NCBI GenBank assembly: GCA_947624765.1
Contig: CANQLS010000027.1
Coordinates: 1-12,302 of the forward strand
Source: an uncultured Clostridia bacterium
GTDB lineage: Bacteria; Bacillota; Clostridia; TANB77; UBA1234
DNA length: 12,302 bases
Direction: 5' to 3'
Shown here: in pieces, positions 1 through 7,908 of the stretch
Layout: every line of letters starts with the position of its first letter
Position numbering within the stretch: position 1 is the first letter of the stretch
The notes under the pieces: model-generated
Database searches by the model: none
Told to the model about the DNA's origin: nothing
Seen by the model: the letters and a program-made list of their open reading frames with translations, nothing else
Made by a program: the position numbers and the translations under genes

Positions 1-693
1 AGAAATACAACAATACCAACTAAAAAATCACAAGTATTCTCAACAGCAGCAGATGGTCAAACAAGTGTAGAAGTTCATGTATTACAAGGTGAAAGAGAAA
101 TGGCAGCATACAACAAAACTTTAGGAAGATTCCAATTATCTGGTATACCAGCTGCACCAAGAGGAGTACCACAAATTGAAGTTACATTTGATATTGATGC
201 TAACGGTATTGTACACGTATCTGCTAAAGATATGGGAACAGGCAATGAGCAAAAGATTGTAATAACTGCAAGTACAAACTTAACGGAGCAAGAAATTGAA
301 AAAGCTGTTAAAGAAGCAGAGGCTCATGCTGAAGAAGATAGAAAGAATAAAGAATCTATTGAGATTAGAAATAATGCAGATTCATTAGTATATAATACAG
401 AAAAAACATTAAAAGACTTAGGCGATAAAGTAACTGGTGAAGAAAAAGCTAAGGTAGAAGCAGAAGTTGAAAATGTTAAGAAAGCATTGGAAGGCACAGA
501 TACAGATGCTATTAAATCTGCAACAGAAAAATTAACACAAGAATTTTATAAAATTTCTGAAAAATTATATGCAAACGCAGGTCAACAAGCTGCTGCATCT
601 CAAGATACAACAACAGATAACAATGCTCAAGGCGGTAATAATAATCAAGGAAACGATGGCACAGTGTATGATGCGGATTATAAAGTTGAATAA
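1..693 (+). CDS. dnaK: Chaperone DnaK (Hsp70), C-terminal part; 5' end outside the window
   Basis: Hsp70 chaperone that binds exposed hydrophobic peptides in the cytosol in an ATP-driven cycle with DnaJ and GrpE. The reading frame is open from the first base, so the gene is cut by the window edge and the first in-frame ATG at 100 is not the start. The 230 visible residues begin with RNTTIPTKKSQVFSTAADGQ, followed by VLQGERE, APRGVPQIEVTFDIDANGI and VHVSAKD, which are the substrate-binding beta sandwich. Next comes the helical lid (about residues 95-195) and a disordered Q/N/G-rich tail ending DGTVYDADYKVE, the acidic tail typical of bacterial DnaK. The ATPase domain is not in the window. The ORF ends 43 bases before dnaJ with no terminator between, so the two are probably co-transcribed. 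Family assignment is certain by residue-level recognition. Confidence 0.98.
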   Translation, partial: RNTTIPTKKSQVFSTAADGQTSVEVHVLQGEREMAAYNKTLGRFQLSGIPAAPRGVPQIEVTFDIDANGIVHVSAKDMGTGNEQKIVITASTNLTEQEIEKAVKEAEAHAEEDRKNKESIEIRNNADSLVYNTEKTLKDLGDKVTGEEKAKVEAEVENVKKALEGTDTDAIKSATEKLTQEFYKISEKLYANAGQQAAASQDTTTDNNAQGGNNNQGNDGTVYDADYKVE

Positions 694-736
694 ATCTTAT
701 TCATTATGGTTTAAAAGAAGGGACTGATTAATATAA

Positions 737-1879
737 ATGGCTGAAACAAAAAGAGATTATTATGAGGTATTAGGAGTACAAAAAAATGCAACGGATGAAG
801 AATTAAAAAAAGCCTATCGTAAGTTAGCAAAACAATATCATCCTGATGCAAATCCAGATAATAAGGAAGAAGCTGAAAAGAAATTTAAGGAAGTTAATGA
901 AGCTTACGAGGTATTGTCAGATAAACAAAAAAGAAGTATGTATGATCAGTTTGGACATAGTGGGCCAAATGGATATAGTAATGATTTCAGCGGTTTTAGT
1001 GGCTTTGAAGGATTTTCAGGATTTGGAGGAAATGGGGGCTTTGACGTTGATTTAGGTGATATATTTTCTTCATTTTTTGGAGGTTCTTCAAGAACACAAA
1101 AACGTAATGGTCCCGTTCGTGGAAGAGATTTAAGAACAAGAGTTGAAATTACATTTGAAGAGGCTGCATTCGGAGTCACAAAAGAGATTAGCGTTAATCG
1201 TGAAGAGCAATGCGATACTTGTCATGGCACTGGATGCAAGCCTGGCACATCTATGGAAACTTGTAAAGTATGTAATGGAACAGGTCAAGTTAGAACAACG
1301 CAAAATACAATATTAGGTTCTTTTTCGTCTGTACGTACATGTGAACATTGTGGAGGAACTGGAAAAATTATTGCTAATCCTTGTACGGAATGTAAAGGTA
1401 GAGGCACAGTACGTAAACAACGAAAAATTAAAGTCAATATTCCAGCTGGAATTGATAATGGTCAAATAATTTCTTTAAGAGGAGAAGGCGAACCTGGTTT
1501 AAGAGGCGGTGGACCTGGTGACTTATATATCACTATACAAGTAAAGCCTCACAATGTATTTACAAGAAAAGGCGATAGCCTATTTTGTAATGTTCATATC
1601 TCATTTGCACAAGCTGCTTTAGGTGCTATTATTCAAGTACCAACATTGCAAGGAACAGAATCATACGACTTGGCAGAAGGAACACAAACTGGTTCTATTT
1701 TTACATTGAAAGGAAAAGGAATAAAAAATATTAATGGCAGAGGCGTTGGCGATTTATATTTTACAGTTGTGGTAGATGTACCGAAAAAGTTAAATAATGA
1801 ACAAAGAGACTTATTGAAAAAATTCGCAGAATTAAGTGGAGAAAAATTTGAAACAGGAAAAAGAAGAAAGTTCTTTTAG
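737..1879 (+). CDS. dnaJ: Chaperone DnaJ (Hsp40, class I)
   Basis: Co-chaperone that stimulates DnaK ATP hydrolysis and delivers unfolded substrates. The protein is 380 residues, the usual length, with all class I parts in order. The J domain (about 6-70) has the HPD motif at 35-37. A Gly/Phe-rich linker runs about 73-115 (FSGFSGFEGFSGFGG). The zinc domain has four CxxCxGxG repeats starting at C159, C176, C202 and C216 (CDTCHGTG, CKVCNGTG, CEHCGGTG, CTECKGRG). C-terminal substrate-binding and dimerisation domains follow. The start is set by AGAAGGGA about 13 bases upstream and by the conserved DYYEVLGV beginning at residue 7. It follows dnaK directly, the standard operon order. The next gene is rsmE, 14 bases downstream, with no prmA between them. 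Confidence 0.98.
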   Translation: MAETKRDYYEVLGVQKNATDEELKKAYRKLAKQYHPDANPDNKEEAEKKFKEVNEAYEVLSDKQKRSMYDQFGHSGPNGYSNDFSGFSGFEGFSGFGGNGGFDVDLGDIFSSFFGGSSRTQKRNGPVRGRDLRTRVEITFEEAAFGVTKEISVNREEQCDTCHGTGCKPGTSMETCKVCNGTGQVRTTQNTILGSFSSVRTCEHCGGTGKIIANPCTECKGRGTVRKQRKIKVNIPAGIDNGQIISLRGEGEPGLRGGGPGDLYITIQVKPHNVFTRKGDSLFCNVHISFAQAALGAIIQVPTLQGTESYDLAEGTQTGSIFTLKGKGIKNINGRGVGDLYFTVVVDVPKKLNNEQRDLLKKFAELSGEKFETGKRRKFF

Positions 1880-1893
1880 AAAGCGAGATAAAT

Positions 1894-2634
1894 ATGCCTA
1901 CTTTCTACATTAAAAATGAACAAAAAAATGAGCAAGACATAATAATATTAGGCGAAGATGCAAAACATATTAAAGGTGCACTTCGCCATAAAATTGGTGA
2001 TAAACTAGATATATGTGATGAATCAGGAAACAAATATGAAGCAGAAATTATAAAGCTAGAGGATGAAAGAGTATTATTACAAATGCTATTTCAAAAAGAA
2101 TGTAATACGGAACCTAGGCTTAAAGTAGATTTATATCAAGGGCTTCCAAAAGCAGACAAAATGGACTTTATTGTACAAAAGTCAACAGAATTGGGAGTAT
2201 CTGAAATTATTCCTGTTGAAATGGAAAGAAGCATAGTAAAATTAGATGAAAAAAGTGCATCTAAAAAGGTAGAACGTTGGAATAAAATTGCATATGAAGC
2301 CTCTAAACAATCGGGAAGACAAAAGGTTCCTAAAGTTTTAAATGTAGAGAATTTGAAAAATATCATTGAAAAATTTTCAAAATATGATATAGTAATATTG
2401 CCTTATGAAAAAGAAAACAAACAAAATTTGAAACAATTGCTACAAAAACAGCAAAATTTAACAAAAGTAGCTATTGTAATAGGGCCAGAGGGCGGATTTT
2501 CAGAAAATGATTTAGCATTATTAAATTTGCCCAATATAGAAAAAGTAACATTAGGTGCAAGAATTTTAAGAACAGAAACTGCCGGTATGGCTACTCTTGC
2601 AATGCTAATGTACGAAAATGAGTTTGAAAGGTAA
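1894..2634 (+). CDS. rsmE: 16S rRNA (uracil-1498-N3)-methyltransferase RsmE
   Basis: SAM-dependent SPOUT-class methyltransferase that methylates N3 of U1498 in helix 44 of 16S rRNA. The 246-residue length is normal. The N-terminal PUA-like RNA-binding part (about 1-70) includes the HIKGALRHKIGD segment. The trefoil-knot catalytic part shows the family signatures: YQGLPKADKMDFIVQKSTELGV around residues 84-105, IGPEGGF at 196-202 (cofactor loop) and LGARILRTETA at 220-230. The start lies 14 bases after dnaJ with only a weak purine-rich Shine-Dalgarno (AAAGCGAG), so translation may be partly coupled to dnaJ. In many Firmicutes prmA lies immediately upstream; here it does not. The assignment is firm from the two C-terminal motifs. 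Confidence 0.97.
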   Translation: MPTFYIKNEQKNEQDIIILGEDAKHIKGALRHKIGDKLDICDESGNKYEAEIIKLEDERVLLQMLFQKECNTEPRLKVDLYQGLPKADKMDFIVQKSTELGVSEIIPVEMERSIVKLDEKSASKKVERWNKIAYEASKQSGRQKVPKVLNVENLKNIIEKFSKYDIVILPYEKENKQNLKQLLQKQQNLTKVAIVIGPEGGFSENDLALLNLPNIEKVTLGARILRTETAGMATLAMLMYENEFER

Positions 2635-2643
2635 GAGAAAGTT

Positions 2644-3042
2644 ATGAATTATACGGAAAAGAACAAATTAATTGATAAGTTATGTGGAATTGGTTTAATG
2701 CTAATTTTTGTGGAGATTTTTTTAGCAGTTGTAAAAGATGGTTTTTGGAGTTTTAGTTATGTTTCTAAAATGCCTACGATATTGAATGTGGTCGGAGGCA
2801 TATCTTTAGTTATTGGAATTTGCATTTTAATTTATGCGTATCGTAAGGAAAATGGTTGGAGAGCAATTTATGGTATAGAATTTTTAGTATTAGCTTTTGT
2901 ATCAGTTTTATTACCACATACTTATATTGATTTTCCTGCTCCATGGAATCAATTGAATAAGATATTTCCGTATGCATTTTTATTTTATTATATTGTAAAA
3001 GCAATTATTGTTATTATTCAAGCCAAGAAGAAGAAGAGGTAA
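2644..3042 (+). CDS. Small four-helix membrane protein of unknown function
   Basis: I do not recognise a family. The 132-residue protein is almost wholly hydrophobic, with four likely transmembrane helices at about 12-30, 47-66, 76-91 and 107-126. There are short charged connectors (YRKENGW around 66-72) and a strongly basic C-terminus, AKKKKR. The positive charges suggest that both termini face the cytosol. It begins 9 bases after rsmE with a weak GAGAAAG ribosome binding site. The codons of its basic tail (AAGAAGAAGAAGAGG) double as the Shine-Dalgarno of yicC, whose ATG lies 4 bases after this stop. That compact packing, and codon usage like its neighbours, argue that it is a real gene in the operon. 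Nothing in the sequence identifies a substrate or partner. Confidence 0.8.
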   Translation: MNYTEKNKLIDKLCGIGLMLIFVEIFLAVVKDGFWSFSYVSKMPTILNVVGGISLVIGICILIYAYRKENGWRAIYGIEFLVLAFVSVLLPHTYIDFPAPWNQLNKIFPYAFLFYYIVKAIIVIIQAKKKKR

Positions 3043-3046
3043 AATT

Positions 3047-3922
3047 ATGATTAAAAGTATGACAGGATATGGTAGAGGCAATAAAGAAATAGATGGAAGA
3101 GAGTATACGGTTGAAATTAAAACTGTAAATCATCGTTATAATGATATTACTATTAAAATGCCGAGATATTTAAACTTTTTAGAAGATAAATTAAGAAAAT
3201 ATATTTCTACGACTATTGCACGTGGAAAAACAGATGTTTTTGTTACATTAAATAATTTAAGTGATAAAGGTAGAAATGTAAAATTAGATAAAAAATTAGT
3301 TGAAAAATATTTATCAGAAATGAAAGATTTAGTTTCTACTTATAACATTACAGATGATATTACGGTAACTTCTCTAATAAGATTACCAGATGTTATTATT
3401 ACAGAAGACGAAAGTGATGAAGATTTATATTGGGAAGAATTAAAAGCAACTACTGATATTGCCTTGAAATGTATTAGTGAAGCAAGAAAAATTGAAGGAG
3501 CTAATTTAAAGGAAGACATAGAAAAAAGAGTTGAAATATTAGAAAAAAATGTTATAAAAGTTGAAGAAAAATCAGCAGGCTTATTAGATATTTACAAACA
3601 AAAATTAGAAAATAGAGTAAGAGAATTAAATGCAAATGATTTTGTGGACGAAAATAGATTAGGAATTGAAATTGTTATGTTTGCAGATAAATCTAGTATT
3701 TGCGAAGAAGTTACAAGATTAAAAAGCCATTTAGATTCTTTAAAACAAATGTTAAATAGTGAAGAACCAGTTGGAAAAAAACTTGATTTTTTAGTTCAAG
3801 AAATGAATAGAGAAGTAAATACTATTGGTTCTAAAGCTAATAGTTTAGATATTACTAATATCGTTGTTAATATGAAAAATGAAATTGAAAATATAAGAGA
3901 ACAAATTCAAAATATTGAATAA
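3047..3922 (+). CDS. yicC: YicC/YloC family endoribonuclease
   Basis: Member of the YicC/YloC family, whose studied members are endoribonucleases linked to RNA decay and stationary-phase fitness. The 291 residues start at MIKSMTGYGRG, the nearly invariant family N-terminus, so ATG 3047 is preferred over an upstream in-frame TTG at 3008, which would add a non-conserved basic extension. The N-terminal domain has YTVEIKTVNHRYNDI. The conserved C-terminal domain runs from about 210 and includes EEVTRLKSHLDSLKQML, LDFLVQEMNREVNTIGSKA and a terminal coiled-coil-like segment. The Shine-Dalgarno AGAGG at 3035-3039 is embedded in the end of the preceding gene. It lies next to remA, the same order as yloC-remA in Bacillus subtilis. 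Confidence 0.95.
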   Translation: MIKSMTGYGRGNKEIDGREYTVEIKTVNHRYNDITIKMPRYLNFLEDKLRKYISTTIARGKTDVFVTLNNLSDKGRNVKLDKKLVEKYLSEMKDLVSTYNITDDITVTSLIRLPDVIITEDESDEDLYWEELKATTDIALKCISEARKIEGANLKEDIEKRVEILEKNVIKVEEKSAGLLDIYKQKLENRVRELNANDFVDENRLGIEIVMFADKSSICEEVTRLKSHLDSLKQMLNSEEPVGKKLDFLVQEMNREVNTIGSKANSLDITNIVVNMKNEIENIREQIQNIE

Positions 3923-3935
3923 AGGAGAGGGTTGT

Positions 3936-4220
3936 ATGAAGTTTATTAATATTGGTTTTGGTAATATTGTATCTGCTCATAGATTAATTGCAATAGTAAG
4001 CCCAGAATCAGCCCCAATAAAGAGAATTATACAAGATGCCAGAGACTCTGGAAAATTAGTTGATGCAACTTATGGAAGACGAACAAGAGCAGTTATTATT
4101 ATGGATAGCGAACATGTTATATTATCTGCCGTTCAACCAGAAACAGTAGCTAATCGTTTAGATAAAGATACTGATGATGAAGATACAATTGAAAATATTG
4201 ATGTAAAGGGGGAAATATAA
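3936..4220 (+). CDS. remA: RemA-type DNA-binding regulator (DUF370)
   Basis: RemA is a small DNA-binding protein. In Bacillus subtilis it activates extracellular-matrix and osmoprotection genes and assembles on DNA as a multimer. The 94-residue product is nearly collinear with the B. subtilis protein: FINIGFGNIVSAHRLIAIVS, then PESAPIKRIIQDARDSGKLVDATYGRRTRAV, then IIMDSEHVILSAVQPETV. The basic GRRTR segment at 47-51 contains arginines implicated in DNA binding in the family. After VANRL a short acidic tail (DKDTDDEDT) is added. The start is ATG 3936, 6 bases after AAAGGAGAGG; the upstream in-frame TTG at 3915 overlaps yicC and is unlikely. Its stop abuts the rpoZ ATG with zero spacing. The matrix role is known only for Bacilli; the target genes here are unknown. 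Confidence 0.96.
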   Translation: MKFINIGFGNIVSAHRLIAIVSPESAPIKRIIQDARDSGKLVDATYGRRTRAVIIMDSEHVILSAVQPETVANRLDKDTDDEDTIENIDVKGEI

Positions 4221-4415
4221 ATGATTATCAAGCCAACATTACTTAAATTATTAGATAAAGTACCAAGTAAATATTCATTAGTTATTGGTACTGCAAAAAG
4301 AGCAAGACAAATTTCACAAGGCAGCCCAAAATTAACAAACGTAAAAACAGAATCAGATGTAACAACTGCAGCCATTGAAATTGACGAAGGAAAGATTGTA
4401 TTAGAAAAGAAATGA
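4221..4415 (+). CDS. rpoZ: RNA polymerase omega subunit
   Basis: Omega is the small RNA polymerase subunit that wraps the beta-prime C-terminus and aids assembly. The 64-residue sequence fits: IKPTLLKLLDKVPSKYSLVIGTAKRARQI carries the characteristic SKY-LV--AAKRAR pattern, and ALEEI is replaced by AAIEIDEGKIVLE near the end. The ATG directly follows the remA TAA. The ribosome binding site (AAAGGGGG, 4205-4212) lies inside the remA coding end, implying translational coupling. In Bacillus subtilis gmk lies between remA and rpoZ; here there is no gmk. The gene is immediately followed by an intrinsic terminator, making it the last gene of the dnaK-rpoZ run. Confidence 0.93.
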   Translation: MIIKPTLLKLLDKVPSKYSLVIGTAKRARQISQGSPKLTNVKTESDVTTAAIEIDEGKIVLEKK

Positions 4416-4442
4416 GAGGCAGGTAATACCTCTCTTATTTTT
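4414..4442 (+). terminator. Intrinsic terminator after rpoZ
   Basis: A 6-bp G+C-rich stem pairs GAGAGG (4414-4419) with CCTCTC (4429-4434) around a 9-base loop, followed by TTATTTTT (4435-4442). The 5' arm begins within the TGA stop of rpoZ. An alternative inner palindrome AGGTA/TACCT (4421-4431) could compete with the outer stem. Confidence 0.85.
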
Positions 4443-4525
4443 AGTGAAGAATAGTAACAGAAGATTGAGAAATTATTTTTAAAGCAATAAACTTTGATAA
4501 ATCTTTATTCTTCATTATTCACTAA
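4441..4525. repeat. Short inverted-repeat segment, possible MITE-like remnant or leader structure
   Basis: The segment begins TTAGTGAAGAATA (4441-4453) and ends TATTCTTCATTATTCACTAA (4506-4525). The outer 8 bases are perfect inverted repeats (TTAGTGAA/TTCACTAA), and the next 5 (GAATA/TATTC) pair after skipping 7 bases on the right side. It sits exactly between the rpoZ terminator and the ribosome binding site of the kinase gene. I see no clear target-site duplication. It may be a small palindromic element or a chance structure in AT-rich DNA. Confidence 0.35.
4465..4493 (+). promoter_or_regulatory. Candidate promoter for the kinase-secA pair
   Basis: TTGAGA (4465-4470) is separated by 17 bases from TAAACT (4488-4493). 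Spacing is ideal but the -10 box is only moderate. A promoter is expected here because a terminator closes the upstream operon. The alternative pair TTGATA (4494-4499) with TATTCA 16 bases later is similarly weak. Confidence 0.35.
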
Positions 4526-4550
4526 TGTTAAAAAAGTGAGGTTGGTAAAA

Positions 4551-5108
4551 ATGAAAAAACATATTATTTCAATAGCTGGAGATTTAGCAAGTGGAAAAAC
4601 AACGATTACACATATGCTGGCAGAAGAACTCGGTTATAGTATTTATAAAAATGGAGAATATTTTAGAAAGTTAGCAGCAGAGCATAACATGAGTGTAACG
4701 GAATTTAATAAATATGTGGAAAAACATCCAGAAATCGATAAACAAATTGAAGCAAATGCTACTAACTATGCAAAAGAACACGAAGATTTTATTATTGATG
4801 CTAGGTTAGGTTGGTATTCTGTGCCAGAATCTTTTAAAATATATTTAAAAGTAGAACTAGAAGAATCAGCCAAGAGAGCATTTTCTGATTCAAACCGAAA
4901 AAATACAGAGAACTTTGCTACCGTTGAAGAATATAAAGAAGACTTGAAAAAAAGATATGAACTAGAGAATAATCGTTATTTTAATTTATATGGAATTCAT
5001 AAAGAAGATATGAAAAATTATGATTTTGTACTAGATACAACTCATATAACACCAAATGATGCTAAAGAGAAAATATTAGAAGAATATAAAAAATGGTTAA
5101 AAAATTAA
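4551..5108 (+). CDS. Cytidylate-kinase-like P-loop nucleotide kinase (archaeal type)
   Basis: Probable nucleoside-monophosphate kinase of the archaeal-type (d)CMP kinase group, which phosphorylates CMP/dCMP with ATP. The 185-residue protein opens with IISIAGDLASGKTTI, a P-loop at 10-17. Then come EYFRKLAAEHNMSVTEFNKY (the G/E-x-FR substrate region around 36-39), HPEIDKQIE, and FIIDARLGWY at 80-89 in place of the usual EGRLAGW. A lid-like segment about 110-150 contains KRYELENNRYFNLYGIHKEDMKNYDFVLDT, characteristic of this group. ATG 4551 is chosen because GTGAGG lies 9 bases upstream and the family starts just before the P-loop; an upstream TTG at 4494 is not convincing. It precedes secA by 24 bases and is probably co-transcribed with it. 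It could be specialised, since the D-A-R-L motif departs from canonical Cmk. Exact substrate is inferred. Confidence 0.75.
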   Translation: MKKHIISIAGDLASGKTTITHMLAEELGYSIYKNGEYFRKLAAEHNMSVTEFNKYVEKHPEIDKQIEANATNYAKEHEDFIIDARLGWYSVPESFKIYLKVELEESAKRAFSDSNRKNTENFATVEEYKEDLKKRYELENNRYFNLYGIHKEDMKNYDFVLDTTHITPNDAKEKILEEYKKWLKN

Positions 5109-5132
5109 TAGGCAAAGGGATAGGAGAGAAAC

Positions 5133-7859
5133 ATGGGATTGTTTAGTAAAATATTTGGAGATTATAGTGAAAAAGAAATTAGAAAAATACAACACTATGT
5201 AAATGATATTAATGCTTTAGAAAGTAAAATGGAACAATTGTCAGATGCTGAATTAAAAGCAAAGACAGCTGAGTTTAAAGATAGATTACAAAAAGGTGAG
5301 ACTTTAAATGATATATTAGTAGAAGCTTATGCAGTAGTACGTGAAGGTTCCAAAAGAGTATTTGGAAAAAGACCTTTTGATGTACAATTATTAGGTGCTA
5401 TCATTTTACATCAAGGTAGAATAGCCGAAATGAAAACTGGTGAAGGTAAAACTTTAACTGCTGCATTGCCACTTTATTTAAATGCCTTAGAAGGAAAAGG
5501 AGCTCATCTAGTTACAGTTAATGATTACTTAGCAAAATCTCAAGGAGAAGAAATGGGCAAATTATATAATTTCTTAGGCTTATCAGTTGGAATAATTGTA
5601 CACGACTTAAATAATGATGAAAGAAGAAATGCATATAATGCTGATATTACTTATGGTACTAACAACGAATTTGGTTTTGATTACTTAAGAGATAACATGG
5701 TAATTTATAAAAATCAAATGGTACAACGAGAACTAAATTACGCTATCGTAGATGAAATAGATAGTATACTAATTGATGAAGCTCGTACACCACTTATAAT
5801 TTCAGGTCAAGCTGATAAAGCAAATGATTTGTATAAATTGGCTGACAAATTTGTTAAAAGTTTAAAAGCAAAAGTAATTACTAAATCAGACGACAAGCAA
5901 GAAGAAAACGAAGATGATAATAAATATGACTATATTGTAGACTTAAAAGCTCATACAGCAACATTAACAGAAACAGGAACAAAGAAAGCAGAAAGAAATT
6001 TTGGAGTAGAGAATTTATCAAATATCGAAAATATGACATTATTACATCATATTAATCAAGCATTAAAAGCAAATGGAACAATGCATCGTGATAAAGATTA
6101 TATTGTAAAAGATGGAGAAGTATTAATTGTTGACGAACATACTGGAAGAATTATGTATGGAAGAAGATATAGTGAAGGACTTCACCAAGCTATTGAAGCT
6201 AAAGAAAACGTAAAGATAGCAAATGAAAGCAAAACATTAGCAACAATTACATTCCAAAACTATTTTAGATTATTCCATAAATTAGCTGGTATGACTGGTA
6301 CTGCTATGACGGAAGAAGCGGAATTTAGAGAAATTTATGGCTTAGATGTAGTAGCTATTCCTACAAATATGCCAATGATTAGAATAGACCATAATGATGT
6401 TGTATATAAAACGGAACGTGGAAAACTAAGAGCAGTTGTAGAAGAAATCAAAGAAAGTCACGCAAAAGGTCAACCAGTATTAGTTGGTACAATTACAGTA
6501 GAGAAATCAGAACATTTAAGTGATTTATTGAAAAAAGAAGGCATTCCGCATGAAGTTTTAAACGCAAAATATCATGCTAAAGAAGCTGAAATCGTTGCAC
6601 AAGCTGGTAAATATGGAGCAGTTACAATTGCTACAAACATGGCAGGTAGAGGAACCGATATTATGCTAGGTGGTAACACAGAAGCATTAGCTAAGCAAGA
6701 GCTTCGTAAAGAAGGCGTCAGTGAAAATTTAATAATGGATGCCGTTAGCTTAAATGACACAACAGATGAAAATGTTTTACAAGTAAGAGAACATTACAAA
6801 GAGATTTATCAAAAATTAGATGAAAAAGTAAAAGAAGACAGAGAAAAAGTTATTGCTGCAGGTGGTTTAAAGATTATTGGTACAGAAAGACATGAATCTA
6901 GACGAATTGATAATCAGCTTAGAGGTCGTAGTGGACGTCAAGGAGATGTTGGTGAATCAAGATTTTATATTTCATTTGAAGACGATTTAATGAAATTATT
7001 TGGTTCAGAAAAAATTCAAATGTTAGCCGACACTTTGCAAATGCCAGAAGATATGCCAATAGATATGAAAATGCTTACTGGAACAATTGAGAGAGCACAA
7101 AAAAATGTAGAATCGAGAAACTTTGGTATTCGTAAACATGTATTACAATTTGATGATGTTATGAATCAACAGAGAGAAATTATATATAAGCAGAGAAGAC
7201 AAGTGCTAGATGGAATGGACTTAAAAGAAAATGTTGAAAAAATGTTAAAGGATACAATTGATAATACTATCGCTACTTATTTAATGGGTGAAAAAGAAAA
7301 TATAGATGTTGATGCATTTGAAAAACACATTCAAATGATATTAGGCAGAGAGTATAAAGTTGGAGATAGCGATGTTGAAAAAGTAAGAGAAGAATTATAT
7401 CAGTTAGGCAACGAAGTATATAAAGACAAAGAAGAAGAATTTGGTCAAGATAGAATAAGAGAACTAGAAAGAGTAGTTGTATTGAGAACAGTAGATGAAA
7501 AATGGATGGACCACATTGATGCTATGGAACAATTAAAGCAGGGCGTTAATTTAAGAGCATATGGACAAAGAGATCCAGTAACAGAATTCAAATATGAAGG
7601 TTATGATATGTTCAATGAAATGACTGCAAATATTGAAGAAGGTGTTGTTAGAACTTTATTCCATTTAGTACCTGCTGAAAAAATAGAAAGAGTAAACTTA
7701 GTAAAAAATATGGTAGCTAATTTGCAAGGTGCTAAAAATGCAACAGCCGAAAAACCACAACCAAAAGTAAATAAAGAAGCAAAAGTAGGTAGAAATGATC
7801 CATGTCCTTGTGGAAGTGGGAAGAAATATAAGAAGTGCTGTGGTGCAAACCAGCAATAG
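5133..7859 (+). CDS. secA: Preprotein translocase ATPase SecA
   Basis: Motor ATPase that pushes unfolded secretory proteins through SecYEG at the membrane. It is complete at 908 residues. Visible motifs in order: GRIAEMKTGEGKTLTAALP with Walker A GEGKT at 103-107; VTVNDYLAKSQGEEM; TYGTNNEFGFDYLRDNM; DEID (Walker B) at 207-210 followed by SILIDEARTPLIISG; the preprotein cross-linking domain; GMTGTAMTE; the second ATPase half with TNMAGRGTDIMLGG and GTERHESRRIDNQLRGRSGRQGD; and the helical scaffold with VDEKWMDHIDAMEQL. It ends in a SEC-C zinc motif with C891, C893, C902 and C903 (CPCGSGKKYKKCC), which binds SecB or ribosomes in other species. AGGAG lies 6 bases before the ATG. No prfB follows, unlike many Firmicutes; instead a 373-base region with mobile-element traces begins. 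Confidence 0.99.
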   Translation: MGLFSKIFGDYSEKEIRKIQHYVNDINALESKMEQLSDAELKAKTAEFKDRLQKGETLNDILVEAYAVVREGSKRVFGKRPFDVQLLGAIILHQGRIAEMKTGEGKTLTAALPLYLNALEGKGAHLVTVNDYLAKSQGEEMGKLYNFLGLSVGIIVHDLNNDERRNAYNADITYGTNNEFGFDYLRDNMVIYKNQMVQRELNYAIVDEIDSILIDEARTPLIISGQADKANDLYKLADKFVKSLKAKVITKSDDKQEENEDDNKYDYIVDLKAHTATLTETGTKKAERNFGVENLSNIENMTLLHHINQALKANGTMHRDKDYIVKDGEVLIVDEHTGRIMYGRRYSEGLHQAIEAKENVKIANESKTLATITFQNYFRLFHKLAGMTGTAMTEEAEFREIYGLDVVAIPTNMPMIRIDHNDVVYKTERGKLRAVVEEIKESHAKGQPVLVGTITVEKSEHLSDLLKKEGIPHEVLNAKYHAKEAEIVAQAGKYGAVTIATNMAGRGTDIMLGGNTEALAKQELRKEGVSENLIMDAVSLNDTTDENVLQVREHYKEIYQKLDEKVKEDREKVIAAGGLKIIGTERHESRRIDNQLRGRSGRQGDVGESRFYISFEDDLMKLFGSEKIQMLADTLQMPEDMPIDMKMLTGTIERAQKNVESRNFGIRKHVLQFDDVMNQQREIIYKQRRQVLDGMDLKENVEKMLKDTIDNTIATYLMGEKENIDVDAFEKHIQMILGREYKVGDSDVEKVREELYQLGNEVYKDKEEEFGQDRIRELERVVVLRTVDEKWMDHIDAMEQLKQGVNLRAYGQRDPVTEFKYEGYDMFNEMTANIEEGVVRTLFHLVPAEKIERVNLVKNMVANLQGAKNATAEKPQPKVNKEAKVGRNDPCPCGSGKKYKKCCGANQQ

Positions 7860-7908
7860 CAAGGGTTACAGCGATTTTCTAAAATTAACATAAATAGTAA
7901 AATACCTA

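Noticed and set aside
946..1179. Minus-strand frame inside dnaJ
   Set aside because: Proline/serine-rich shadow of the Gly/Phe-rich region, with no ribosome binding site; the sense frame is unquestionably DnaJ.
3008..3046. N-terminal extension of YicC from an upstream TTG
   Set aside because: It overlaps the preceding gene and encodes a basic stretch not seen in the family; MIKSMTGYG at 3047 with its own Shine-Dalgarno is the conserved start.
7601..7891. Minus-strand frame over the secA 3' end
   Set aside because: Its cysteine and glycine content is the complement of the SecA zinc tail; there is no start signal.
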